Below, piece by piece: positions 26,904 to 34,930 of a stretch of 52,900 nt of DNA. This stretch comes from an uncultured Opitutia bacterium (lineage in GTDB: Bacteria > Verrucomicrobiota > Verrucomicrobiia > Opitutales > Opitutaceae). The notes beneath the pieces were generated by a model. It was not told where the DNA came from. It worked only from the letters and a program-made list of their open reading frames with translations, and made no database searches. Each line of letters opens with the position of its first letter. Within the stretch, counting starts at the first letter, position 1. The position numbers were made by a program, and so were the translations under genes. The stretch lies in assembly GCA_903900845.1 (NCBI GenBank), contig CAIUOU010000090.1:1-52900 (forward strand), in the 5' to 3' direction.

Positions 26904-27368
26904 TCATTTCACCTCGATGGTGACCTTGCGCGGCTTCGCCTCCTCGCGCTTGGGCAGCGTGACGAGCAGCACGCCATTCTCGAAAGCGGCGGTGACCTTT
27001 TCGGACTGCACCGATTCGGGAATGGAAATCGACCGGGCAAAGCTGAAGGCCTCCTCCTCGGAGCCCTCGGCGGCCGGGGTTTTTCGACTGCCGGAGAGCG
27101 TCAGGTAATCCTCCACCATTTCCACGTTGATGTCGGCGCGCGCGACGCCCGGCAGCTCGGCGCGGAGGTAGAGGTTGTCCTTATCCTCGTAGAGATCGAC
27201 CGGGAAGCGGCTGCTCGCGAGGCCGTTGCCCGCGAGGTCGCCGAGAGCCGCCTCGAAGAAGCGGTCGATCTCGCTCTCGAGCCCGGACCATGGCGAGCGC
27301 GGGACCGCGCCGGGCAGGGAAGTGAGGCTGCGGTTGAGGGTGGGCTGTGTGTAGCGAATGAGTCTCAT
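26904..27368 (-). CDS. Hsp20/alpha-crystallin small heat-shock protein
   Basis: A 154-residue small heat-shock protein with an alpha-crystallin domain (about 50-150). It has NLYLRAELPGVARADINVEMVED in the middle and FENGVLLVTLPKREEAKPRKV at the end; the G-V-L-x-V-x-L-P-K tail is the family signature. The N-terminal arm (about 45 residues) is the variable oligomerisation region. ATG 27368 has a good AGGAG eight bases upstream. This gene heads a two-gene unit, divergent from the aminotransferase gene over 204 bases. No clear heat-shock sigma site (CTTGAA...CCCCAT) or CIRCE element was seen. Confidence 0.9.
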   Translation of the reverse strand: MRLIRYTQPTLNRSLTSLPGAVPRSPWSGLESEIDRFFEAALGDLAGNGLASSRFPVDLYEDKDNLYLRAELPGVARADINVEMVEDYLTLSGSRKTPAAEGSEEEAFSFARSISIPESVQSEKVTAAFENGVLLVTLPKREEAKPRKVTIEVK

Positions 27369-27376
27369 GGTTTTAA

Positions 27377-27395
27377 CTCCTGGATTATGAGGTTG
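27377..27395 (-). promoter_or_regulatory. Leader element of the first Hsp20 gene (shared motif and ribosome binding site)
   Basis: Read on the minus strand this is CAACCTCATAATCCAGGAG, eight bases before the ATG at 27368. It is nearly the same as the leader of the second Hsp20 gene, differing by two single-base insertions. AACCTC could partly pair with GGAGTT across the ribosome binding site. Confidence 0.4.
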
Positions 27396-27572
27396 GATCG
27401 CCCCTCCTGTCGCATTTCGCGGACCAAAGCCGGCGCCGGGCTAAGTCGCGCGCCGCGAGCGGTTTGATGCGCGGGGTCGGGCGGCCGGTGGGAAAAAGAT
27501 GCGCGAACCGGGCGCCCAGGCGGGAAAAATCGTCGCGCGGTCCGCCCAAACCGTCATCACCTCGGTCCGACC

Positions 27573-28721
27573 ATGACCCGTTTCGACTTCGACCGCGCTC
27601 CTGAGCGCCGCGGCACCGATTCCCAGAAGTGGCAGAAGTATGCCGGCCGCGACGTGTTGCCGCTCTGGGTGGCCGACATGGATTTTGCCTCGGCGCCGCC
27701 GATCCTCGATGCCCTGCGCGCCCGGGTGGATCACGGGGTTTTCGGCTACGCCCGCCCGACCGCGACGACCAGCGAGGCCGTCACGGGCGCGCTCGCGGAG
27801 CGCCACGGGTGGAAGGTCGACCCCGAATGGATCGTCTGGCTGCCGGGATTGGTGGTCGGGCTCAACGTGGCCACGCTCGCCTTCGCCGGACCGGGCGAGG
27901 AGGTGCTCACGCTCACGCCAGTCTACCCCCCGTTCACCTCGGCGCCGCGGAACAGCGGCCGCTCGCCCGTCGGCGTGCCGTTCACGCTCGCGGGCGGAAG
28001 ATGGGAGATCGACTGGGACGCCCTCGAGCGCGCGGTCACGCCGCGCACCCGGATTTTCATGCTGTGCAACCCGCACAACCCCCTCGCCCGGGTCTGGCGA
28101 AGGGAGGAGCTGGAGCGCCTCGGCGAGTTTTGCCTTCGCCACGACCTCGTCCTTTGCTCCGACGAGATCCACTGCGACCTGATCCTCGATCCGGCGCTGC
28201 GGCATGTGCCGTCGGCCACGCTGTCACCGGAGCTCGCGGCGCGCACGATCACCCTGATGGCGCCGAGCAAAACGTATAATGTGCCGGGGCTGGGCACATC
28301 CCTCGCGATCATCCCCGACGCGGGTCTGCGAGCCCGCTTCAACCGGGCCGCCGCCGGGATCGTGGCGGAGGTCACCTGCCTCGGTTTTACCGCCTGCGAG
28401 GCGGCTTACCGCGACGGCGAGCCGTGGCGCCAGGAGCTGCTGGCCTACCTGCGAGGCAACCGCGATTACCTGCTCGATGCCCTGCCCCGGGCGCTGCCCG
28501 GGTTGAAGCTCGAGGCACCGGTGGAAGCCACCTACCTCCTGTGGATGAACGTGGCGGAGCTGGGCGTCGCCGATCCGGCGGCGCATTTCGAGCGGCGGGG
28601 TGCTGGCCTGAGCGACGGCGCGCCCTTCGGCGCGCGTCCAGGCTCCCACCTGCGCCTCAATTTCGGCTGCCCGCGCGCCATGCTCGAGGAGGCCGTCCGC
28701 CGGATGGCCTCCGGGCGCTGA
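27573..28721 (+). CDS. PatB/MalY-type PLP-dependent C-S lyase / aminotransferase
   Basis: A 382-residue fold-type I PLP enzyme. The N terminus (FDFDRAPERRGTDSQKW, then LPLWVADMDF) is diagnostic of the PatB/MalY subgroup. The PLP-binding lysine is Lys233 in APSKTYNVPG, CNPHNP provides the conserved Asn, and SDEIHCDL holds the cofactor-contacting Asp. Members act as cystathionine beta-lyases that cleave cystathionine or cysteine to pyruvate, ammonia and a thiol. Some also act as aminotransferases or in MalT regulation. ATG 27573 starts the family N terminus directly. It is convergent with the methyltransferase gene after it and divergent from the heat-shock pair. Confidence 0.9.
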   Translation: MTRFDFDRAPERRGTDSQKWQKYAGRDVLPLWVADMDFASAPPILDALRARVDHGVFGYARPTATTSEAVTGALAERHGWKVDPEWIVWLPGLVVGLNVATLAFAGPGEEVLTLTPVYPPFTSAPRNSGRSPVGVPFTLAGGRWEIDWDALERAVTPRTRIFMLCNPHNPLARVWRREELERLGEFCLRHDLVLCSDEIHCDLILDPALRHVPSATLSPELAARTITLMAPSKTYNVPGLGTSLAIIPDAGLRARFNRAAAGIVAEVTCLGFTACEAAYRDGEPWRQELLAYLRGNRDYLLDALPRALPGLKLEAPVEATYLLWMNVAELGVADPAAHFERRGAGLSDGAPFGARPGSHLRLNFGCPRAMLEEAVRRMASGR

Positions 28722-28751
28722 GCCCGCCGCCGCCGGGCTGGTCCGGCGTGC

Positions 28752-30047
28752 TCACGTGGCGCCACGGCGGAGCGTGAGCACGCACTCCAGGTGACGGGTC
28801 TGCGGGAAGAGATCGAACGGCTGTGCCGCGGCCAGCATGTAACCGGCGGCGAGAAAATGCCGCAGGTCGCGCATCTGTGTCGCGGGATCGCAGGAGACGT
28901 AGACGACGGTGCGCGGACCGAAGGCGAGGAGCTGCTTCAGGAACGCTTCATCGCAGCCCTTGCGCGGCGGGTCGATCACCACGGCGGTGTCGGCCGGCGC
29001 GAATACCGGGTCGAGGCCCGCGAAGATCGCGGCCGCGTCGCCTGCAGAGAAGGTCGCGTTGGTGATGCCGTTCGCGTCCGCGTTCTCACGGGCGAACCGC
29101 ACGCTGCTCTCGCTGATCTCGATGCCCGCCACCCGCTCGAAACCGGGGGCGGCGCTGAGCGCGAAAAGCCCGCTGCCGCAATAGGTGTCGACCAGGAAGC
29201 GGGCCCCGCCCGACGCCGCCTGCTCCCGCACATGACGCGTGAACGCCGGCAGCAGGAACGGGTTGTTCTGGAAGAAGTCGCGCGCGAGGAAGCGTAGCCG
29301 CAGCGGCCCGCCCGGGCGCGGCCCGGCGTCGGTGATTTCCTCGGTGATCACGGCCTCGTGGTCCGTCGTCACCGCGCCGCCCGCCTCCCGCAGCAGCAGG
29401 GTGGCGCCGCGGGTGTATAAGGCCTGCCGGGCGTGCACCGCCGCCCGCTCCTCCGTGAGGCGCGCGTTGATCGCCTCGGTGGCGATCGGGCAGGCCGGCA
29501 CATCGACGATGTCAAAACGCGTGCCTTGGCGGAGAAACCCGATCGGCACGGGCGGGGCGCCTTCGCCCCCGCGCGGCGGGGAGAAATGCGGGGTGATCTT
29601 GGAACGGTAGTGGAACGGGCGCGGCGAGGGCGTCACCGGCGCGACCGGAAAGCCGGCGATCCCGGCCATGTGTTCCAGCAGCTCCGCGACCTGGCGGCGT
29701 TTCCACTCCAGCTGCGCGGGGTAGTCCAGATGCTGGTACTGGCAGCCACCACAGCGGCCGAACAACGGGCAGCGCGGCGCGACCCGCTCCGCGGCGGGCC
29801 GCAGCACCTCGACGAGATCTGCCTCGGAATAATTGCGGTGGTTGCGGAAAACCCGCACCCGCACCCGCTCGCCGGGCAGCGTGAACGGCACCATCACCAC
29901 CCACTTGCCCGCGTCCGCCGGCAATTCCACGCGGCCGAGGCCCGCGCCGAGGTTCGTCAGCGTCGTGACCTCCAGCTCGAGCTCGGCGTGGTACGCGAAC
30001 GGCTGGTCGTTGAAGGGTTTCCTTTTGCCCACGCGCGGAGGGAACAC
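28752..30047 (-). CDS. RlmD/RumA-type 23S rRNA (uracil-C5)-methyltransferase
   Basis: A 431-residue enzyme with an N-terminal TRAM RNA-binding domain (about 22-80), an iron-sulfur motif (Cys93, Cys99, Cys102, with Cys186 as fourth ligand) and a C-terminal SAM methyltransferase fold. The fold carries VDTYCGSGLFAL and IDPPRKG and the catalytic Cys386 in YVSCDPAT. This arrangement matches RlmD (U1939 of 23S rRNA), although RlmCD and other TrmA-family specificities are possible. The start is GTG at 30047; no ATG is in frame nearby. It is divergent from the SpoU methyltransferase gene over 67 bases, so two RNA-modification genes share a control region. Confidence 0.88.
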   Translation of the reverse strand: MFPPRVGKRKPFNDQPFAYHAELELEVTTLTNLGAGLGRVELPADAGKWVVMVPFTLPGERVRVRVFRNHRNYSEADLVEVLRPAAERVAPRCPLFGRCGGCQYQHLDYPAQLEWKRRQVAELLEHMAGIAGFPVAPVTPSPRPFHYRSKITPHFSPPRGGEGAPPVPIGFLRQGTRFDIVDVPACPIATEAINARLTEERAAVHARQALYTRGATLLLREAGGAVTTDHEAVITEEITDAGPRPGGPLRLRFLARDFFQNNPFLLPAFTRHVREQAASGGARFLVDTYCGSGLFALSAAPGFERVAGIEISESSVRFARENADANGITNATFSAGDAAAIFAGLDPVFAPADTAVVIDPPRKGCDEAFLKQLLAFGPRTVVYVSCDPATQMRDLRHFLAAGYMLAAAQPFDLFPQTRHLECVLTLRRGAT

Positions 30048-30114
30048 GCGCCGCCGCCGCGCGCGAGCAAAAGGATTTTGTCTTTTGCGGCGAACCGGTG
30101 TCTTCCATCCGCGC

Positions 30115-30918
30115 GTGTCCGTACCCGAGAAGATCTCCAGCCTGCAGAACCCGCGCGTGAAGGAGCTCGTGCGCCTGCGCGACCGCCGGCCGCGCGACGA
30201 GGCTGGCGTGTTCCTGGTCGAGGGCTACCGCGAGATCCTCCGCGCGCTCGACCGGGGCGTGCGCCCACGGGATCTCTACTTCTCCCCCGACTGGTTCCTC
30301 GGGACCAACGAACCGGCGCTCCTCGCCCGCGCCGAGGCCGCCGGCGCGAAACTGTGCGAGCTCTCGAAGGAGGCCTTCGCCAAGGTCGCCTACCGCGAAC
30401 GGCCCGACGGTCTGCTCGCCGTGGCTCCGCAATGGCGGCGCCGGCTGGAGGACCTCGCCCTGCCCGCCGCGCCGCTGCTGCTCGTCGTCGAGGCGATCGA
30501 GAAGCCCGGCAACCTCGGCACCATCCTGCGCGGCGCCGACGCCGCCGGCTGCCACGCGGTCATCGTCTGCGATCCGGTCACCGACATCTTCAATCCCAAC
30601 GTCGTCCGCGCCTCCACTGGTGTGCTTTTCTCCGTCCCGCTGGTGGTGGAGGAAAGCCCGCGGGTGCGGGCGTGGCTGCGGGAAAAGGGCGTGCGCGCGG
30701 TGGCGACGACGCCGGCGGCGGCGACGATCTACAGCGCGGCCGACCTCCGCGGGCCGCTGGCGGTCGTCATGGGCAGCGAGCAATACGGTCTCAGCGAATT
30801 CTGGCTCAAGGAGGCCGACCTGCCGGTGCGCATCCCCATGGCGGGCCAGGCCGACTCGTTGAACGTGGCGATGGCGGCGATCATCACGCTTTTCGAGGCG
30901 GTTCGCCAGCGTGGTTGA
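30115..30918 (+). CDS. SpoU/TrmH-family RNA 2'-O-methyltransferase
   Basis: A 267-residue SPOUT methyltransferase. An N-terminal substrate-binding domain (EKISSLQNPRVKELVRLRDR, typical of RlmB/TsnR-like proteins) is followed by the knotted SAM-binding domain. Its three motifs are EAIEKPGNLGTILRGADAAG, VMGSEQYGLS and IPMAGQADSLNVAMAA. It transfers methyl to a ribose 2'-OH in rRNA or tRNA; the target nucleotide cannot be predicted. The start is GTG 30115; the frame stays open upstream, but that sequence lies across the divergent gene and lacks a good start. It is the first of four plus-strand genes running to 33114. Confidence 0.88.
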   Translation: MSVPEKISSLQNPRVKELVRLRDRRPRDEAGVFLVEGYREILRALDRGVRPRDLYFSPDWFLGTNEPALLARAEAAGAKLCELSKEAFAKVAYRERPDGLLAVAPQWRRRLEDLALPAAPLLLVVEAIEKPGNLGTILRGADAAGCHAVIVCDPVTDIFNPNVVRASTGVLFSVPLVVEESPRVRAWLREKGVRAVATTPAAATIYSAADLRGPLAVVMGSEQYGLSEFWLKEADLPVRIPMAGQADSLNVAMAAIITLFEAVRQRG

Positions 30919-30978
30919 GCGCCGGGCGGGGCCGATTCGTGGCTCGCGGCACGGGCGCGGGATCGTTCTCCTCGCGGC

Positions 30979-31611
30979 ATGGAGACCTTTTTTGCGGTGC
31001 TCTATGTTGTCGTCCTGATCGGGGTGGTGCTGCTCCTGATGATGATGCGGGAGCGCAAGGTCACCCGGAACCTCACGTCGCTGGCGGCGCGGACCGGCCT
31101 GCGGTTCCGCCCATCCAAGGAGAATGAGACCGGAGTCGGCTCCAGCGTGGAAGGCGAGTTCCAGGGGCGGCCGGCGCGGTTCTGGACCTACGCGACCGGC
31201 GCGGGCAAATCGCGGACCGAATGGGTGGCCGTCTCGGTGCGGCTCGCGGTCGGATCGCGGCTGACGATGCAATTGAAGCCGCAGGGCTTCGGCACGAAGG
31301 TCGCCGAACTTTTCGGCGCGAAGGAGATCGAGGTGGGTGATCCGCGGTTCGACGGCGAATGGTTCATCCGGACCAATGCGTCGGCCACCTGCCGCGCCGC
31401 GTTGCTCCCCGAGATCCGAGAGCGTTTGATGACCGCCCGCCTGACCGGAGCCCGCGGGATGTTCACGATCGAAAACGGAGCCGCGCGCTACCACGAGGCG
31501 GGCTCCTACTCCAGTGAACGCACGACCGCGCGTCTCGAGTTGATCCTGCCGCTGCTGCGGGACCTTGCCGAGGCCGCGGAGGGGAGCGAGGCCGCGCTGC
31601 CGGTGGCCTGA
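30979..31611 (+). CDS. Hypothetical membrane-anchored protein
   Basis: A 210-residue protein of unknown family. It has one N-terminal transmembrane helix (FFAVLYVVVLIGVVLLLMMM, 4-23) followed by basic residues, then a soluble domain on the cytoplasmic side by the positive-inside rule. The soluble part alternates strands and helices, with a stretch like FQGRPARFWTYATGAGKSRTEWVAVSV that recalls small DUF3137-like or phospholipid-binding anchors. I cannot place it. It lies 60 bases after the SpoU gene. Codon use matches the neighbours, so the gene is real. Confidence 0.7.
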   Translation: METFFAVLYVVVLIGVVLLLMMMRERKVTRNLTSLAARTGLRFRPSKENETGVGSSVEGEFQGRPARFWTYATGAGKSRTEWVAVSVRLAVGSRLTMQLKPQGFGTKVAELFGAKEIEVGDPRFDGEWFIRTNASATCRAALLPEIRERLMTARLTGARGMFTIENGAARYHEAGSYSSERTTARLELILPLLRDLAEAAEGSEAALPVA

Positions 31612-31671
31612 GCACCCGCACCGCGCAGCGGGTGGGTTTGCGAAAGGCCGGGCGGCGACTTCGCTCCGCGC

Positions 31672-32691
31672 GTGGATCCCGTCTCCCATGTCGCGCTGGG
31701 TGCCAGCCTTGCCCATGTCTGCTGCGGCGCCCGTCTCGGGCGCTCGGCGGCTCTCGCCGGCGCGCTCGCGGGGCTGGCGCCGGACGCCGATGTCTTCATC
31801 TCGAGCGCGATCGATCCGCTCCTGGCGGTGGAACATCATCGCGGCTTCACCCATGCACTGGTGGCCGTGCCAGCCGGAGCGGCGCTCGTGGCGGCGTTGT
31901 GGCTCGGTTCCTCGAAGTGGCGCGACGGAAGGCGCTGGACGATGCTCTGGGGCGCCGCGGCGCTCTCCTACCTGAGCCATGTGCTGCTCGACGCGGCCAC
32001 CAACTACGGCACGCAGCTGCTCTGGCCGTTCTCGAACCAGCGCGCGGGCTGGGACTGGATCGCGATCGTGGATCCGGTTTTCACGCTGCCCCTGCTCGCC
32101 GGACTCGGGCTCGGGCTCCTTCGGAGCCGCCTGCGCCCCGCGGTGCTCGCGCTGGTTTTCGCCGGATGCTATCTGCTGATCGGCGGCGCGCAGCACGCGC
32201 GCGCGGTTGCGGCGCAGCGGGAACTGGCGCGGAAGCGCGGCCACACGCCGGAGCGGATCGAGGTTATGCCGACGCTGGGTAACAACGTCGTCTGGCGCGC
32301 GCTCTACGTCCACCAAGGCCGCATCCACAGCGATCGTATCCGCGTGGGCTGGTTCGCCCGTCCCGCCATCCGCGAAGGCTGGTCGCTCCCGTTGGCGGGG
32401 ACCGCGGACCTCACCGCCGGCGAACGCGTCCGGAACCGCCGCCAATCCTTCGAGCGATTCGCCTGGTTCTCGGACCACTGGGTGGCGCGCAGCCCGGCCG
32501 ACGCCTCCGTGCTGGCCGACATGCGCTACTCGCTCGGCGCGGACGCCTTCGATCCGATCTGGGGTATCCGCTTCACCGCGGAGGGCGCCGTCAACGAGGT
32601 GGAATGGATCAACCGTTCCCGTGACCGGCGGATCGATCCGAGAGAGCTTTGGCGCGAAATCACCGGGGCGGATGAACGCTACGGCCAGTGA
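31672..32691 (+). CDS. YdjM-like membrane-bound metal-dependent hydrolase family protein
   Basis: A 339-residue protein of the YdjM/DUF457 family. The N-terminal half holds several membrane helices and the conserved metal-type motifs DPVSHVALG, LAPDADVF, HHRGFTHAL and LSHVLLDAATNYG, whose His and Asp residues are the predicted ligands. The C-terminal 170 residues are soluble. Members are annotated as inner-membrane hydrolases; the reaction is unproven. The start is GTG 31672, which immediately opens the conserved DPVSH motif. It lies between two small genes of unknown role. Confidence 0.83.
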   Translation: MDPVSHVALGASLAHVCCGARLGRSAALAGALAGLAPDADVFISSAIDPLLAVEHHRGFTHALVAVPAGAALVAALWLGSSKWRDGRRWTMLWGAAALSYLSHVLLDAATNYGTQLLWPFSNQRAGWDWIAIVDPVFTLPLLAGLGLGLLRSRLRPAVLALVFAGCYLLIGGAQHARAVAAQRELARKRGHTPERIEVMPTLGNNVVWRALYVHQGRIHSDRIRVGWFARPAIREGWSLPLAGTADLTAGERVRNRRQSFERFAWFSDHWVARSPADASVLADMRYSLGADAFDPIWGIRFTAEGAVNEVEWINRSRDRRIDPRELWREITGADERYGQ

Positions 32692-32757
32692 CCGCGGCCA
32701 CGGACGCCGAAGGGCGCGGACTTGAGGAAGGCTCGCCCTGCGGATAGGCGATTCCGG

Positions 32758-33114
32758 ATGGAATCACCGACTGAACTCCTCGGCCGCTGGCAGATGATCC
32801 GCGCCGAGCTCGCCGGCGAACCGGCCCCCGAGTTGGTGACGAGCCGAATGGTCCTTGAGCTGAGTGCCGGGCATTACGAGGTGGTCTATGCTGGGGAGGT
32901 CTCCGACGCCGGCGAATGGTCGGACGGACCAAAGGCGGGAACGCTCACCCTACTGGGGAAACGCGGCCCCAACGCGGACCGCCGGATCCCTTGCCTGTAC
33001 CAGCTGGCCGGCGACCGGCTGCGCGTCTGCTACGGGCTCGACGGGACGGAGCCCGCGGATTTCGCCACCGCCGGCCTGGCGCAACGCTACACCGCCACCT
33101 ACCGCCGACTGTAA
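32758..33114 (+). CDS. TIGR03067-like small domain protein
   Basis: A 118-residue protein resembling the TIGR03067 domain. LLGRWQMIRAELAGEPAP at the start, a central strand-rich part and RIPCLYQLAGDRLRVCYGLDG at the end match the pattern of these lipocalin-like domains, frequent in Planctomycetes and Verrucomicrobia. No signal peptide is visible, unlike many members. I chose ATG 32758 over an in-frame upstream start because it opens the domain. Its stop is 15 bases before the REP-like element. Its function is unknown. Confidence 0.65.
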   Translation: MESPTELLGRWQMIRAELAGEPAPELVTSRMVLELSAGHYEVVYAGEVSDAGEWSDGPKAGTLTLLGKRGPNADRRIPCLYQLAGDRLRVCYGLDGTEPADFATAGLAQRYTATYRRL

Positions 33115-33129
33115 ACACCCCGCCCCAAA

Positions 33130-33200
33130 GGGGTCAGGGCGTTGAACGTTTACGAACGGGTCGAACAGGCGCGTCGAAAAACGTTCAACGCCCTGACCCC
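33130..33200. repeat. REP-like palindromic element, copy 1
   Basis: A perfect 22-bp inverted repeat (33130-33151 and 33179-33200, arm beginning GGGGTCAGGGCGTTGAAC) encloses a 27-base loop. Short outer hairpins flank it (CCCC-AAA-GGGG on the left, CCCC-AT-GGGG on the right). The reverse complement matches copy 2 at 37568 almost end to end, including part of the loop (GACGCGCC). It sits between convergent genes and contains the stop codon of the minus-strand gene. It resembles REP/BIME elements mobilised by REP-associated tyrosine transposases; no such transposase is in the window. Confidence 0.85.
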
Positions 33201-34930
33201 ATGGGGGAGTCGCGCAGCGCGATGAAGTCCGCCCGGGACGCCTCGTCCTCGGCGACGCGCAGGCCGAGCGCGATCAGGGCGTCGGCTTGCTCCGCGTGGC
33301 CGTGGCGCGCGTAAAGCCCGGCGGCCTTGCGGACCAGCGGCACGCGGCGGGGGAAAAGCCTCACGCCCTCATCGAGGACCGCGAGATGCCGCAGGGTCGG
33401 CAACGCGTCGGAAGCGGTCCAAGTGTCGGCGATGAGTTCGTAGACCTCGGCCAGGGGTGGCGCGGCGCCGCGCGCCGCAAACAACGCCTCGAGCACGCGC
33501 GCGGTCTGCGCGGTGTCAATCCGGCCGCCGGCCCCGGCCGGGCGGGCGAGAAACTCCGCCAGGCGCAGCCGGGCCAGCTCCTGGTTAGCGCGCGGCCGCA
33601 CCGGCCCGAGCGCGACGGCCGCCTCGAGTAGTTCGCGGGCCGCGGCGTCGTCGCCTCCGTCGACCTCACAGAGACCCATCACGGCCAGCAGGCGCGGGTC
33701 GCGGTGATCGCGGTCATAGGCGCGACGGAGCGTGCGCCGCGCCTGCTCGAGGTATTTCGGCGCGAGTTCCGCGGAGATGCCGCGCACGTAGGGCACCTCG
33801 AGCCGCTCCCAGTCGCCCTTGATGCACGCGATCTGAAGGTCGGAAGCGTTGACGAGCGCGAAGGGCGGCAGCTTCGCGGGGCGCGCGGGACGCAGGCGGG
33901 TGCCGCGGCGCGCAGCCTCGGGCAGGTAGGCGGCGAGCCGACGCCGCGCCTCGTCGTAACCGAAGCCCAGGCACTCGATGAACAACCGTTCGCTCGCGCC
34001 CTCGGCGGCGCTACGTTCCACGAAGCGCCAGAGCCCGGCGCGGTGCGCCTGCTGGTCGGCATCAAGACCCCAGCGCACGAGCAGCGCCGCGTGCGCCTGC
34101 CACGCCCGCGCCGGCTCGACGCCTTCCGGCAGGGAAGAATCCCCCGCGGCCGGCAACCGCTGCTGCAGGATGTCGGGCACGCCCCAGACGGGCGGGGGGA
34201 AGGCGGGATCCTTGACCTGTGACGCCGTGGGTGGCGGAGCGAACCAATCCAGCGGCGCGAGGTTGAGCTGGCCGCTGCCGTACTCGGTTTTCTGGTACAA
34301 AGTCAGCAGCCCGCCCAGGAACCAGGCCGGCAGCGCCGGCAAGCGCTGCCGGGCGAGGAAGTTGATGTAGTCGTAGGTGAGGGAGAGCCGGTCGGCGTCA
34401 ACCTGATCCCGGCGGACGATCATGAAGATCGCCATCACATCGCGGTCCGAGAGACGCAGGTTGGGCAGGAAACTGTAACGCGGTCCGGCCGCAGGAGGCC
34501 GAAACCCGCGGCCGGCCGGCAGGGCAACCGGGTCCGGCGCGGCGGTATCGGCCCGGCGGAGCAGCTGGCGGATGACCTCCTGCGAGGCGGCGGGCTGGAG
34601 TTCCTCGTCGTAGAGGATCAGCAGCGGCGGCACCGAGGACTGCCAGCGGAGGGAAGGCGGCAGCATCTCGCCCAGCAGGGCGTGGAGCTGGAAATGCGCC
34701 TCGACGACGCGGCGCGTGGCGGAGTCGCCGCAGCGGGAGAGGATCTCGAAACCCATCGCCTCGCCGTGGCGCCAAGGCGGCCCCTTGGCGGCCTCCTCGA
34801 CGAGAAAGGGCGGCAGCGAGACCGCCGTATCCTGCGCGGACGCCTTGCCGGGAGCGAGGACCAGCAGCGCAAGCCAGAGCGCCACCCGTCGCCAACCCGC
34901 CGACTCCCGTCCCTGCCCGGATCCGCTCAC
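33185..34930 (-). CDS. Exported pseudo-peptidase-like protein with helical-repeat C terminus
   Basis: A 581-residue protein with a signal peptide (VALWLALLVLAPGKASA). Residues 181-210 look like a peptidase-MA/DUF1570-type zinc peptidase in which the metal site is lost. Where such proteins have HExxH, this has YDYIN (186-190), and LPAWFLGG (199-207) stands where LPxWxxEG is expected. The C-terminal half (about 370-570) is Ala/Leu/Arg-rich helical, TPR-like. The GTG start at 34930 overlaps the stop of the upstream Gfo/Idh/MocA gene (GTGA), indicating translational coupling. The last residues (MGSGR) and the stop lie in the REP-like element, so the natural end may have been replaced. The function is not known. 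Confidence 0.72.
   Translation of the reverse strand: MSGSGQGRESAGWRRVALWLALLVLAPGKASAQDTAVSLPPFLVEEAAKGPPWRHGEAMGFEILSRCGDSATRRVVEAHFQLHALLGEMLPPSLRWQSSVPPLLILYDEELQPAASQEVIRQLLRRADTAAPDPVALPAGRGFRPPAAGPRYSFLPNLRLSDRDVMAIFMIVRRDQVDADRLSLTYDYINFLARQRLPALPAWFLGGLLTLYQKTEYGSGQLNLAPLDWFAPPPTASQVKDPAFPPPVWGVPDILQQRLPAAGDSSLPEGVEPARAWQAHAALLVRWGLDADQQAHRAGLWRFVERSAAEGASERLFIECLGFGYDEARRRLAAYLPEAARRGTRLRPARPAKLPPFALVNASDLQIACIKGDWERLEVPYVRGISAELAPKYLEQARRTLRRAYDRDHRDPRLLAVMGLCEVDGGDDAAARELLEAAVALGPVRPRANQELARLRLAEFLARPAGAGGRIDTAQTARVLEALFAARGAAPPLAEVYELIADTWTASDALPTLRHLAVLDEGVRLFPRRVPLVRKAAGLYARHGHAEQADALIALGLRVAEDEASRADFIALRDSPMGSGR

Noticed and set aside
29512-32478. Minus-strand open frame of 988 codons across the plus-strand gene group
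   Set aside because: It overlaps four well-supported genes on the other strand and continues into the RlmD-like gene in a wrong frame; the composition is Arg/His-rich without motifs.
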